Below are positions 42,758-52,032 of a stretch of 64,000 bases of DNA, in pieces. The stretch lies in the NCBI RefSeq assembly GCF_002896875.1, contig NZ_CP023278.1, forward strand, positions 3,348,001-3,412,000, given 5' to 3'. The notes under the pieces were generated by a model that worked only from the letters and a program-made list of their open reading frames with translations, made no database searches and was not told where the DNA came from. This DNA comes from Nostoc sp. CENA543 (GTDB taxonomy: Bacteria; Cyanobacteriota; Cyanobacteriia; Cyanobacteriales; Nostocaceae). The translations under genes and the position numbers were made by a program. The number at the start of each line of letters is the position of its first letter. Positions within the stretch are counted from its first letter, which is position 1.

Positions 42758-43025
42758 GCAATTAGCTGCAATTTCATATCAACTCAAATAAATACACATC
42801 CCCTTCTCAAATTAACGCTTCCTCACCCATCAATTTACAAAAATTCATCAAAACAAAATAATTAAAAATTGTGTTCATTTCAGGAAACAACCATCAGAAA
42901 TTGGTTATCCATATAATGTACCAACTCTCAACCTCTACCTCTCTGCGCCTCTGCACCTACCCTGCGGGTTCTGCGAAGCAGTATGCGCGAAACAAATTCC
43001 CATTTTAAATAACTATAAATCCAGC

Positions 43026-46000
43026 ATGATTATCAAAACCCTCATGCGATTCCTGTTCATCTTTGTACTCACAATAGGAATCACATCGTGTAACTTTATT
43101 GGCGTATCATCAAAACCCCAACTTCCCACCGTCAAACCACTCACCCCACCCAACTTACCAGACTGGATTGAACAAATCAGCCCTATTGGTAACGCCCAAC
43201 CCCTCAATCAAATTCGCATCCGCTTCAAAGAACCATTAATTCCCATAGAACAACTAGACAGCCCCCAACAACAAAATTTATTACAAAAATTTGCACTTTG
43301 GCCGCCCTTACCCGGACAATTCCGCTTTTTAACACCGCGTATGGTAGGCTTCCAACCAGAACAAGCCTTACCTCAAGCCGCAAGATTACAAGTTACCCTG
43401 AAAGCCGGTTTAGCAGACTTAAAAAATCATCACCTAGACAAAGATTTAGCCTGGACATTTAACACCAACCCCATAGAAATAACTAATTTACCAGGCGTAA
43501 ATCCCGTAGAGCAATCAGAAATTCAACCTGTTGATTTACAACCAAAATTACAATTTACCGCCAACACAGAATTAAACTTAGCTTCCGTCCAAGAACATCT
43601 CCAATTAATTCCCGAAGGTAAAAGCAAAGGCATCAATTTCAAATTAGCTTTAGCTAAAGAAGAAAAACCACAAACAGGCGAAGAACCCACAGAAAAATTT
43701 GATCCTTCCACACGCAATTGGGTTTACGATTTATTTCCTCAAAAGAATCTAGATAAAGCCACTAGTTACCGCCTAGTATTTTCTCCTGGTATATTACCAG
43801 CTAATGGTAACTTACCCACAGAAAAAGAATTTGTCAGTAAATTAGCCACCTATTCACCTTTAGCATTTAAACAAATTAACTATTACGGGCAACCAGATGC
43901 TAATGGTACATATGGTAGATTTATTAAAGGCACACCACAATTAGAATTTAATAATATATTAGTTCCCGATTCAGTCAAGGAAAATATTAAAATTGATCCC
44001 GTACCGCGTGATATTTCCAGACTGTTGCAAATAGGTGAAGAAGATAGATTTGTTACCCTAAATCCCTATGGTTTAAATCCCGCGACTAATTACACCATTA
44101 CTATTGGAAAGGATTTAAAAGATAAATTCGGGCAATCTTTAGGTAAGCCTGTCACTCTCAAATATAATACCGGTGATTTAGCTGGTGATATTTGGACTCC
44201 CTCCGATTTACATATTTTTCCATCAGGACAGAACTTACAACTAAATATTAATACAGTTAATTTACCAGAATCGCAATACAAAGCTGCTTATCGCGTAGTT
44301 CAACCGACAGAATTAGTTTACGCCAGAAATGCCTATCCCCAAGGTAATGAAAACGATTTATTACCCCAAACCAGTAAATGGCAGACTTTTAAAATTTCAG
44401 CCCAAAAAAATCAGCAACTTAATATTAATGTACCACTGAGAGAAAAACTTGGTGCAGCAACAGGAATGTTAGCCTATGGTGTGCAAGCACGTACTAATAA
44501 ATATCAAGAAAACGGTAAAGAACTGTGGCGAGAAGCTACGACTTACGGCTTAGTGCAGTTAACTAATTTAGGTGTATTTAGTCAATGGTTTCCTGATGCG
44601 GCTTTAATTCGCGTTAATCATCTCAGTGACGGTTCGCCTGTTAAAGCTGCACCTATTGAAATTTACCAATTAAAATTAGGTGCAAAATATCGTGATCCCG
44701 TTCAACCTTGCGCGACAGGAAAAACAGATAATGATGGTAATTTAAGACTACAACTCCCTAATTTACAGTCATGTTATGTCAGCAATAAAGACTCGTCTGT
44801 AAAATCACCAGAATTATTAGTAATTGCCCGTGAAAATCAAGATTGGGCATTTGCGAAGACTGAAGAATATAGCGGTTCATATGGATATGGTATTGATGCA
44901 GGTTGGGACGATAATAAACCTGTGTCACGGGGCGTAATATTTTCAGATAGACAGTTATATCAGCCAGGAGAAAAGGCTGCTTTTACAGGCTTTGCTGATT
45001 TTTTAATCAATGGCAGTATCCAGCAAGATAAAAATGCTGTATATCAACTGAGTTTCCTGAATCCTGATGGACAGAAAACAGATTTAGGGACAAAAACCAC
45101 TAACGAATTTGGGACGTTTTCTCTAGAGTTACCGATTAGTAAAACCCAAAAACTAGGTTACTACACCATTCAAGCCAAAGGGAAAGATGGGCGAGAAATT
45201 TCTGGTGAGTTTCGCGTAGCTGAATTTAAACCACCGAATTTTAAAGTTGAACTCAATTTAAATAAAGAATTTGCCTTAGTCGGTGAGGAAGTCGAAGCAA
45301 AAGCCGCGAGTAATTATTTATTTGGCGCGCCTGTGGAGGGAGGCGAAGCTAAATATTTTGTGACGCGTCGTCAGGAGAGTTTTACACCCAAGGGATGGGA
45401 AGAATTTAGTTTTGGTAGACAATGGTTTTGGCCGGAAGAAAGTCCATCTTTACCTAGTGATGTGTTGCAAACTAACACTAAATTAGACCCTCAAGGTAAA
45501 ATTGGGCAAACAGTGATGGTGGCGAAAGATTTACCTTATCCCATGACTTATAATATAGATGTGCAAGTGGCAGATGTTTCTAATTTATCTGTAGCTAGTT
45601 CTAAATCTTTTACCGCTTTACCTAGTAATCGTCTCATCGGGTTAAAAAGTGATTTCATCGCCAATGCTGGGAAAAGCTTTCCTGTGGAAGTAATTGTCAC
45701 TGAACCTACAGGAAAACCCATGACTAATCAACGGGTGCGTGTAGAATTACAACAGATGAAGTATAGCAGTGTGACGCAGGTAGTAGAAGGTAGTGACACA
45801 GCTAAAAATCAAGTGGAATATCAGACAGTCGCACAAGCTGAAATTACCTCATCTGAAAATTATCAAACTGTCAATTTAACCCCGACTGTCTCAGGTTCAT
45901 ATCGCATTCGCGCCAATTTTAGCGATAGTAAAGATGAGGTGACAGCCACAGATAGTCAAATTTGGGTGACAGGAGATAATCAAGTTTATTGGGGTTCTGA

Positions 46001-48755
46001 TGATGAAAACCGTCTAGAGGTGAAACTAGATAAAAAAGAATACAAACCTGGTGAAATTGCTACGGCTTTAATTCAATCTCCCTATCAAGATGCAGAGTTA
46101 TATTTTGCCGTAATTAAAGATAAGCCCCTGTATCAACAACTAACTAAAACCAAGGGAGGCGCGCCACAAATTCAATTTCAAGTCACGCCGGAAATGTTAC
46201 CGAATGCAGCAGTGGAAGCTGTGTTAGTCAGACAAGGCGCACCTATAAATCAAGTAGAACCAGGAAGTTTAGATAAATTAGTTAAAATTGGGTTTACTCC
46301 TTTTAAAGTCAACTTGCAAGATAAATATTTAAACGTGCAAGTGACACCATTGCAAGCATCCCTAGAACCTGGCGCAGAGTCAACAGTACAACTCGAACTC
46401 AAAGATCACCAGAATAACCCCACCCAAGGACAATTAACTGTCATGGTGGTAAATGAAGCAGTGTTGCAACTATCTGGTTATCGTCCGCCAAATTTGGTAG
46501 ATACAGTCTATGCAGAACAGCTAATATCTACCCGTTTCAGTGATAATCGTCCTGATGTGGTGATACAACCCCAAGACATAGCACAACCCAAAGGCTGGGG
46601 TTATAGCGGCGGTTTATCCACAGGTATCGCCAATACCCGCACCCGCACAGATTTTCAGCCTCTAGCTTACTATAATGCCTCTGTTCTCACCGATGCTAAC
46701 GGTAAGGCGCAAATCACCTTTAAATTACCGGATGACTTAACAACATGGCGGGTGATGGTTGTCGCGACTGATGGAAATCTCCGCTTTGGGAATGGGGATG
46801 CGACTTTTATCACCACCAAGCCACTGCTAACTAATGCCATCTTGCCACAATTTGTCCGTCCAGGCGATCGCATCCTAGGTGGTTTATCCGTCACCAATAA
46901 CACCGGCACTTCAGGAAACTTAACAATTGACGGTGAACTTCAGGGTAATGTCAAGTTTGCAGAGAAAAACCCCAAATCTACCAACTTACAAACTAAAACT
47001 GAGTCTGCAACTCAAGCTTATCGCTTCCCAATGGTGGCGGAAAACGTCGGTGTAGCGCAAGTCCGCTTTACCACCCAGTTAAATAATACAGCCGCCGATG
47101 CCTTTGCTGTGCCGTTAGAAGTCAAGCCGTTAGAAGTGACAGAACAAGTCGTGGAAACTGGTGTGACTGATAAACAAGTTAACATCCCTCTCAATATTGA
47201 TAAAAATGTCTATCCCAATGCTGGTGGTTTAGATATTCAATTAGCCAGTACATTAATTCCCGAAATCAAAGCACCAGCCAAACAAGTATTAGCTGATAAT
47301 GATTTACCCTTCGCTGAACCGGCGGCGAGTCAGTTAATGATTGCGGCTAATTTACAAACGTTATCTCAGAAATATAGTCAAACTTTTGCAGAATTTAACC
47401 CCCAACAACAGGCGAATCAAGCTATTACGCAATTAGCCAAACTGCAAATCGCCGACGGTGGTTTTGCAGCCTTCCCAGGACAAGAAAAATCAGACCCTTG
47501 GGTGTCTGCTTACGCTGCGGAATCTTTAAGCCAAGCGCAAAAAGTATTTCCCAATGCAGTAAATGCAGCAATGTTATCTCGCTTAAAGAATTACTTGCAA
47601 AAAGTCTTAGCAAATCCTGGACAATATGACTTTTGTAAGGAACAATTATGTAAAACTCAACTGCAACTCCATGCTTTAATTGCTCTAGACGCACTTGGAG
47701 AAAAACGCAATAGTTTCTTGAGTGATATTTATCAACAGCGTAATAACTTTGATATAGTTACTCAAATCAAACTAGCAAGGTATTTATCGCAATTCCCCGA
47801 ATGGCAAGATGAATCACAAAAAATGTTCAACCAGTTGCAAGAAAATATCTCTGAAACTGGACGCACAGCCGTGATTAGCTTACCTAATCAATGGGGATGG
47901 ATGAGTTCAAACACCACAGCACAAGCACAGGCTTTAAGATTATTTATCGCCAAACAAAGTAAACCAGAAGTCATCGATAAATTATTCCAAAGTCTGTTAG
48001 CACAACGTCGCAACGGCACATGGCAAACTGACTATAATAATGCTCAAGCTTTAACAGCATTAGTAGAATATAGTCAACTCCAACCCACACCACCCAACTT
48101 TTTAGCCACAGTTAAATTAGCAGGTAAAAAACTCGGAGAAAACCGCTTTAATGGTTATCAAAATCCCAGCTTACAGCTAAATGTAGCAATGGATAAATTA
48201 CCCCGTGGTCGTCATGATTTAACACTGCAAAAATCTGGTAATGGAAAGTTACATTATTTGGTAAATTACAGTTACCTATTACCAGGAAATCAGCCAGGAA
48301 GATTTAATGGTCTAAGGGTGACAAAAGCGATTAGCAAAGTGGGAGAAAGGCAGCCTTTGCAAAAGACAGGGATTTACGCTTTTGATAAACCATTAAATAT
48401 AGAAAGTGGACAGGTATTTGATATTGGTTTAGAAATTATTGCTGATCATCCTGTAGATCATGTAGTGATTAAAGACCCATTACCAGCAGGATTAGAAGCC
48501 GTAGACCAGAGTTTTCAAACTGCAACGGCCGCTTTACAAGCACAGGCTGATAGTTGGCAACTTGGCTATAGAAATATCTACCGCGATCGCATTATCGCCT
48601 ACGCTAACCACCTCGAACCAGGTGTATATAGTCTGCACTACTTAGTCCGTTCGGTAACTCCTGGTACATTTCTCTGGCCTGGTGCGGAAGCGCATTTACA
48701 ATATGCGCCGGAGGAATTTGGACGTTCAGCTAGTTCTACTGTGGAAATTCAGTAA
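43026..48755 (+). CDS. Bacterial alpha-2-macroglobulin-family lipoprotein
   Basis: The 1909-residue protein has a lipoprotein signal (FIFVLTIGITSCNFIG, Cys near residue 22). It contains many MG-type beta domains (for example YQPGEKAAFTGFADF, and LLTNAILPQFVRPGDRILGG) and the complement-like helical domain. At the place of the thioester motif (usual YPYGCxEQ) it reads DLPFAEPAASQL, near residue 1430, so the reactive Cys-Gln is missing. It is thus a thioester-less, probably structural or trapping protein of the periplasm. The pbpC gene is divergent, and in many bacteria the pair acts together in cell-wall repair. The length is typical of the family. Confidence 0.9.
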   Translation: MIIKTLMRFLFIFVLTIGITSCNFIGVSSKPQLPTVKPLTPPNLPDWIEQISPIGNAQPLNQIRIRFKEPLIPIEQLDSPQQQNLLQKFALWPPLPGQFRFLTPRMVGFQPEQALPQAARLQVTLKAGLADLKNHHLDKDLAWTFNTNPIEITNLPGVNPVEQSEIQPVDLQPKLQFTANTELNLASVQEHLQLIPEGKSKGINFKLALAKEEKPQTGEEPTEKFDPSTRNWVYDLFPQKNLDKATSYRLVFSPGILPANGNLPTEKEFVSKLATYSPLAFKQINYYGQPDANGTYGRFIKGTPQLEFNNILVPDSVKENIKIDPVPRDISRLLQIGEEDRFVTLNPYGLNPATNYTITIGKDLKDKFGQSLGKPVTLKYNTGDLAGDIWTPSDLHIFPSGQNLQLNINTVNLPESQYKAAYRVVQPTELVYARNAYPQGNENDLLPQTSKWQTFKISAQKNQQLNINVPLREKLGAATGMLAYGVQARTNKYQENGKELWREATTYGLVQLTNLGVFSQWFPDAALIRVNHLSDGSPVKAAPIEIYQLKLGAKYRDPVQPCATGKTDNDGNLRLQLPNLQSCYVSNKDSSVKSPELLVIARENQDWAFAKTEEYSGSYGYGIDAGWDDNKPVSRGVIFSDRQLYQPGEKAAFTGFADFLINGSIQQDKNAVYQLSFLNPDGQKTDLGTKTTNEFGTFSLELPISKTQKLGYYTIQAKGKDGREISGEFRVAEFKPPNFKVELNLNKEFALVGEEVEAKAASNYLFGAPVEGGEAKYFVTRRQESFTPKGWEEFSFGRQWFWPEESPSLPSDVLQTNTKLDPQGKIGQTVMVAKDLPYPMTYNIDVQVADVSNLSVASSKSFTALPSNRLIGLKSDFIANAGKSFPVEVIVTEPTGKPMTNQRVRVELQQMKYSSVTQVVEGSDTAKNQVEYQTVAQAEITSSENYQTVNLTPTVSGSYRIRANFSDSKDEVTATDSQIWVTGDNQVYWGSDDENRLEVKLDKKEYKPGEIATALIQSPYQDAELYFAVIKDKPLYQQLTKTKGGAPQIQFQVTPEMLPNAAVEAVLVRQGAPINQVEPGSLDKLVKIGFTPFKVNLQDKYLNVQVTPLQASLEPGAESTVQLELKDHQNNPTQGQLTVMVVNEAVLQLSGYRPPNLVDTVYAEQLISTRFSDNRPDVVIQPQDIAQPKGWGYSGGLSTGIANTRTRTDFQPLAYYNASVLTDANGKAQITFKLPDDLTTWRVMVVATDGNLRFGNGDATFITTKPLLTNAILPQFVRPGDRILGGLSVTNNTGTSGNLTIDGELQGNVKFAEKNPKSTNLQTKTESATQAYRFPMVAENVGVAQVRFTTQLNNTAADAFAVPLEVKPLEVTEQVVETGVTDKQVNIPLNIDKNVYPNAGGLDIQLASTLIPEIKAPAKQVLADNDLPFAEPAASQLMIAANLQTLSQKYSQTFAEFNPQQQANQAITQLAKLQIADGGFAAFPGQEKSDPWVSAYAAESLSQAQKVFPNAVNAAMLSRLKNYLQKVLANPGQYDFCKEQLCKTQLQLHALIALDALGEKRNSFLSDIYQQRNNFDIVTQIKLARYLSQFPEWQDESQKMFNQLQENISETGRTAVISLPNQWGWMSSNTTAQAQALRLFIAKQSKPEVIDKLFQSLLAQRRNGTWQTDYNNAQALTALVEYSQLQPTPPNFLATVKLAGKKLGENRFNGYQNPSLQLNVAMDKLPRGRHDLTLQKSGNGKLHYLVNYSYLLPGNQPGRFNGLRVTKAISKVGERQPLQKTGIYAFDKPLNIESGQVFDIGLEIIADHPVDHVVIKDPLPAGLEAVDQSFQTATAALQAQADSWQLGYRNIYRDRIIAYANHLEPGVYSLHYLVRSVTPGTFLWPGAEAHLQYAPEEFGRSASSTVEIQ

Positions 48756-48760
48756 CTTCA

Positions 48761-48814
48761 GTTCGTAGTGAGGACTTTAGTCCTCTAATAAGGACTGAAG
48801 TCCTTACTACGAAC
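48761..48814. repeat. AGGACT palindromic repeat, best copy
   Basis: Left arm GTTCGTAGTGAGGACTTTAG and right arm CTGAAGTCCTTACTACGAAC match at 22 of 24 positions including the inner TCCT/AGGA. It lies between convergent genes. Confidence 0.9.
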
Positions 48815-48816
48815 CT

Positions 48817-49887
48817 TTAATCATTGAGATTCCAGATTTTAATGATTGTATCTCTACTGCTAGAAGCTAGAGTTTTACCATCTGCACTCCAAGCTACACT
48901 CAAGACGACATCCTGATGTCTGTTCAAGGTTTTCAGCAATTTACCTGTGTTTACATCCCAGATTTTGATAGTCTTGTCTGCACTGCTGGAAGCAAGAGTT
49001 TTACTATCTGCATTCCAAGCTAAACTACCAACTGCGTCGCTATGTCCATTGAGTGTTTTGATTAATTTACCTGTAGTTGTATTCCAGAGTTTGATAGTTC
49101 GGTCTGTACATCCAGAAGCGAGAGTTTTACCGTCTGGACTCCATGCTAAACCATAAACAGTTCCTTGATGTTCATTCAAGGTGGTGATTAATTTCCCTGT
49201 AGTTCCATCCCAAAGTTTGATAGTACTGTCTCCACTCCCAGAAGCCAGAGTTTTGCTGTCTGGACTCCAAGCGACACTATAAACTTCTGATGTATGTCCC
49301 GTAAGGTTTTTGATTACTTTACCCGTGTTTGTATCCCAGAGTGTGATAGTTTTGTTCCAACTCCCAGCCGCAATTTTTTTCCCGTCTGGACTCCATGTTA
49401 CACTCCAAAAACCGTCACTACCTTTGAGGGTTTTGAGTGCTTTTCCCGTGGTGACATTCCAGATGATTACTTCGTTTCCATTGACGACAGCGAGAGTTTT
49501 ACCATCACTCTTCCAAACTAAACCATTTACCTGATAGGGATGATTCAGGGTTTTGATTAAGTTACCCGTCTTGATATCCCAGAGTTTGACAGTTTTATCG
49601 TAACTAGCAGAAGCCAGGGTTTTACCATCTGCACTCACCGCTACCGTCACAACTGCTTCGCTGTGTCCTGTCAAGGTTCTCGGTTCTGGTGGTCTTGCGT
49701 CTGCTATTGTCATAATTTGATGATTTGTTGTTAATCTTTCACCTGGGAAGACAAAATCACCAGGCGGTTTTGGTTGCGCTATTCCTTGCGCTTGATAATT
49801 TGTGGTCATAGTTAATACAGCTAACCCGACTATCGCAACCATAGTTCTACGGTGGTTAGCAGCATGAAAGTATTTTTGTAAATTCAC
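48817..49887 (-). CDS. Secreted WD40-repeat protein
   Basis: The 356-residue protein has an N-terminal hydrophobic signal or anchor (about 16-30, VAIVGLAVLTMTTNYQAQG), then seven WD40 blades. Each has a GH or H start and a final IKLWD/IKIWD, e.g. LASASYDKTVKLWD, LASGSGDSTIKLWD and LASSSADKTIKIWD. The blades are nearly identical, showing recent duplication. It is likely a protein-interaction platform outside the cytoplasm. Filamentous cyanobacteria have many such proteins with no assigned partner. It ends close to the palindromic repeat. Confidence 0.88.
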   Translation of the reverse strand: MNLQKYFHAANHRRTMVAIVGLAVLTMTTNYQAQGIAQPKPPGDFVFPGERLTTNHQIMTIADARPPEPRTLTGHSEAVVTVAVSADGKTLASASYDKTVKLWDIKTGNLIKTLNHPYQVNGLVWKSDGKTLAVVNGNEVIIWNVTTGKALKTLKGSDGFWSVTWSPDGKKIAAGSWNKTITLWDTNTGKVIKNLTGHTSEVYSVAWSPDSKTLASGSGDSTIKLWDGTTGKLITTLNEHQGTVYGLAWSPDGKTLASGCTDRTIKLWNTTTGKLIKTLNGHSDAVGSLAWNADSKTLASSSADKTIKIWDVNTGKLLKTLNRHQDVVLSVAWSADGKTLASSSRDTIIKIWNLND

Positions 49888-50056
49888 AGCTATTCTGTCT
49901 AAATAAAATCTTTCCTACGTACTTCTACAGTTCCACAGAAATATGTAAAAGCCGAAACCAAATGTGCCATTTTTTGAAGCGTCTTGAAAATTAGTGTATC
50001 AGTACAGGCTGTACCTCAAGTTTTATAGTTAAAAGTGAAGATTTTGGGATGTCACA

Positions 50057-50422
50057 GTGGCGCGAAAACGATTCATTATTGAGATGGGAATGGGTGTAGA
50101 TCAACACGGACAAGAACCGACAGTCGCCGCAGCAAGAGCTGTTCGCAACGCGATCGCGCATAATGCTTTACCAGGAGTATGGGAAGTTGCGGGTTTAAGT
50201 GACCCAAATGAGATGATTGTGGAAGTGCAAGTTGCAGTCCCCTATCCTGAACAAGTCAGAGAAGCCGAAGTCTTAGCTGTGTTACCCTTCGGACGCAAAA
50301 GCCTGACTGTAGAATCAGGCGGTATGGTAGTGCAAGGACGCGCTATTGAGTCTTTGAACGATAAAAATGACGAAATGTTAGTGGCGATCGCAGCCGTCAC
50401 CGTTTTCGTAGAAACTGATTAA
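50057..50422 (+). CDS. Lin0512-family protein
   Basis: The 121-residue protein, with GTG start at 50057, matches the conserved Lin0512 family: KRFIIEMGMGVDQHGQEP, AARAVRNAIAHNALPG, VEVQVAVPYPEQV and VAIAAVTVFVE. The MGVDQHGQ motif is the strongest mark. The function of the family is unknown; a small enzyme-like fold is suggested by the conserved Asp/His. It is followed by an NTF2-like gene 42 bp downstream. Confidence 0.88.
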   Translation: MARKRFIIEMGMGVDQHGQEPTVAAARAVRNAIAHNALPGVWEVAGLSDPNEMIVEVQVAVPYPEQVREAEVLAVLPFGRKSLTVESGGMVVQGRAIESLNDKNDEMLVAIAAVTVFVETD

Positions 50423-50464
50423 AAGTTATCAGTGCTGTTAGCTAAATCACCACTAAACAAAATC

Positions 50465-50851
50465 ATGTCCAATGAAGTTATAGAAAAAGTTGTGGCTGCT
50501 TACTTTAGTAACATAGCAGCCATGAACCCAGAAGGTTGGGTAGATAATTTTGCTGACGATGCGGTAAGTTATGATCCAGTTGGCGAACCACCAACAAAAG
50601 TTCATGAAGGATTCCGCGAATTTATCGGACAGTTGCAAGCTGTATTTGCTCAACTAGAACCGACAATTGAACATATATTCATCGCTAGCAACGAAGCCGC
50701 AGTCAAATGGACAATGAACGGAGTTAGCAAAAGTGGTAAATCAGTGAAATTTGCAGGAATTACTATTTTTGCAGTAAATCCTGAAGGGAAAATCCAAACC
50801 ACCCGCGCTTACTGGAATCCTGTACAGATGATCGCACAATTACGCTCTTAA
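50465..50851 (+). CDS. NTF2-like (SnoaL) protein
   Basis: The ATG at 50465 (MSNEVIEKVVAAYFSNIAA) gives 128 residues. The pattern is that of NTF2-fold/SnoaL polyketide-cyclase-like proteins: helix, VDNFADDAVSYDPVGEPP, then VKWTMNGVSKSGK and ITIFAVNPEGKIQTTRAYWNP. The acidic residue and Tyr/Trp in the pocket fit ligand binding. Such proteins may be enzymes or binding proteins; no substrate is evident. A terminator follows immediately. Confidence 0.85.
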   Translation: MSNEVIEKVVAAYFSNIAAMNPEGWVDNFADDAVSYDPVGEPPTKVHEGFREFIGQLQAVFAQLEPTIEHIFIASNEAAVKWTMNGVSKSGKSVKFAGITIFAVNPEGKIQTTRAYWNPVQMIAQLRS

Positions 50852-50857
50852 TAACCT

Positions 50858-50889
50858 ATACAGACGCAGTACATCGCGTCTGTATTTTT
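50858..50889 (+). terminator. Terminator after the NTF2-like gene
   Basis: ATACAGACGC / GCGTCTGTAT is a 10-bp perfect stem with loop AGTACATC, followed by TTTT. It also ends next to the stop of the convergent small gene. Confidence 0.85.
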
Positions 50890-51008
50890 CACTCAAACTT
50901 GCTATTTTCTAAATCCTGTTCTTCTTCATAGAACCAAGCTTCTGCTAACAAAGAGAAGCCAAAAAGCCAAACTAATAAAATAACTGTTACCCAAAACATC
51001 ACCATCAT
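50889..51008 (-). CDS. 39-residue single-pass membrane protein
   Basis: An ATG at 51008 with GAGGTGAT about 6 bases upstream, a strong ribosome binding site, opens a 39-residue frame to TGA at 50889. The product starts with a hydrophobic helix (MMVMFWVTVILLVWLFGFSL) and ends with a charged tail (FYEEEQDLENSKFE). The good binding site, the helix plus charged tail pattern and the convergent terminator support a real small protein. I do not recognise it; photosystem, NDH and cytochrome complexes in cyanobacteria carry subunits of this type. Confidence 0.65.
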   Translation of the reverse strand: MMVMFWVTVILLVWLFGFSLLAEAWFYEEEQDLENSKFE

Positions 51009-51289
51009 ATTTATCACCTCAACCCTTGATTCTCAGCAATTAAATTCGGCACTGAGCAATAATTTAGGATAGCTACGGCGAAATCATTAACTTATTGAAA
51101 GTATGACATTAACTACACAAGTATACTTTCCTATTTAATAAAAATATACTTCCAAAATTCGATTTATACTTATGTTACTGATGATTTAGTAATTTTGCAC
51201 ATTATCAACTGCGCTAAAATAGGAATATTGAGGACAAAATCTCTGGTAGTAAATTCACCCACCATCAACCTTTAACTATTCCAGCGAAT

Positions 51290-51628
51290 ATGTCTCACGA
51301 ACATGAAGAATTACTTCATCTTCAACAGTCAGCAATTCTCAGACCAACCCACTTTGCTGACTTAATCAGAACAGCACAATTAGTTTTTGATCCAGCTTCT
51401 GGCGTATCAGGAAGATATATAGCAGTTGATTGGCAAGATTTTGGTATTCCCGATGATGTTGCCGAGAATTTAAAACTATTGGGTCAAAAATATCGCTATG
51501 CTTCTCCTAGTATTCCTGCTGAAATTATCTGGGAACAGTTGACACAATCAACTAGAATTTGGTTTCTCCAAAATAAAGATGAACTATGGAAGTTTGAGGA
51601 ATTTTTTCCCGCCTTAGATGAAGACTAA
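51290..51628 (+). CDS. Cyanobacterial protein of unknown function
   Basis: The 112-residue protein (MSHEHEELLHLQQSAILRPT onward) has a mixed alpha/beta pattern with conserved-looking RYIAVDWQDFGIPDDVAENL, IPAEIIWEQL and WFLQNKDELWKFEEFFPAL. It is acidic, without a signal, membrane segment or metal motif. I do not recognise the family. Two possible hairpins lie downstream, the larger at 51667-51715. Confidence 0.6.
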   Translation: MSHEHEELLHLQQSAILRPTHFADLIRTAQLVFDPASGVSGRYIAVDWQDFGIPDDVAENLKLLGQKYRYASPSIPAEIIWEQLTQSTRIWFLQNKDELWKFEEFFPALDED

Positions 51629-51666
51629 ATATTTTGTCGAGAGGTTTATATTTTTACACCTCTTAT

Positions 51667-51715
51667 CCATGTGTAGATGACATTATCTCTGAATTTTAAT
51701 GTCATCTATACATGG
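51667..51715. other. Strong near-perfect hairpin
   Basis: Arms CCATGTGTAGATGACATT and AATGTCATCTATACATGG match at 17 of 18 positions around a 13-base A+T-rich loop. No T-run follows the arm. It lies between an unknown gene and the AbrB-type permease gene. A processed RNA, a transposon footprint or a regulatory site are all possible. Confidence 0.75.
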
Positions 51716-51769
51716 CTAATTAAGTAGTCATTATGAACTGCATACACAAGAAAACATGAAAAAGTCTTT

Positions 51770-51811
51770 CCCTTACACCCCTATACCCTTACACCCCTAC
51801 ACCCCTTTTTC
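51770..51811. repeat. Heptad array (CCCTTACA/CCCCTATA)
   Basis: Five or six CCCTTAC-type units. Confidence 0.85.
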
Positions 51812-52032
51812 AAGTCAGTGAAATACTATAAATCCTGCATTTTGTCTTGGCTATCTATAGTAAATATAATATTAAGTTATTTAATAATTTATAAACTATT
51901 CTGAATTAATGTTATCTTGTAATTCTAGATATAACTATCAGGTATTAGTTAATACGCATTTACACTGACAACTAAATACAACTTGCCAGTAACACCGATA
52001 AATTGCAGTGCATATTTCAATGAATTTAATCA
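51812..52032. other. A+T-rich region upstream of the AbrB-type permease gene
   Basis: No gene or clear signal was recognised here. Confidence 0.35.

Noticed and set aside
46670-46909. Minus-strand frames inside the alpha-2-macroglobulin gene
   Set aside because: Antisense shadows of a long, well-supported gene.
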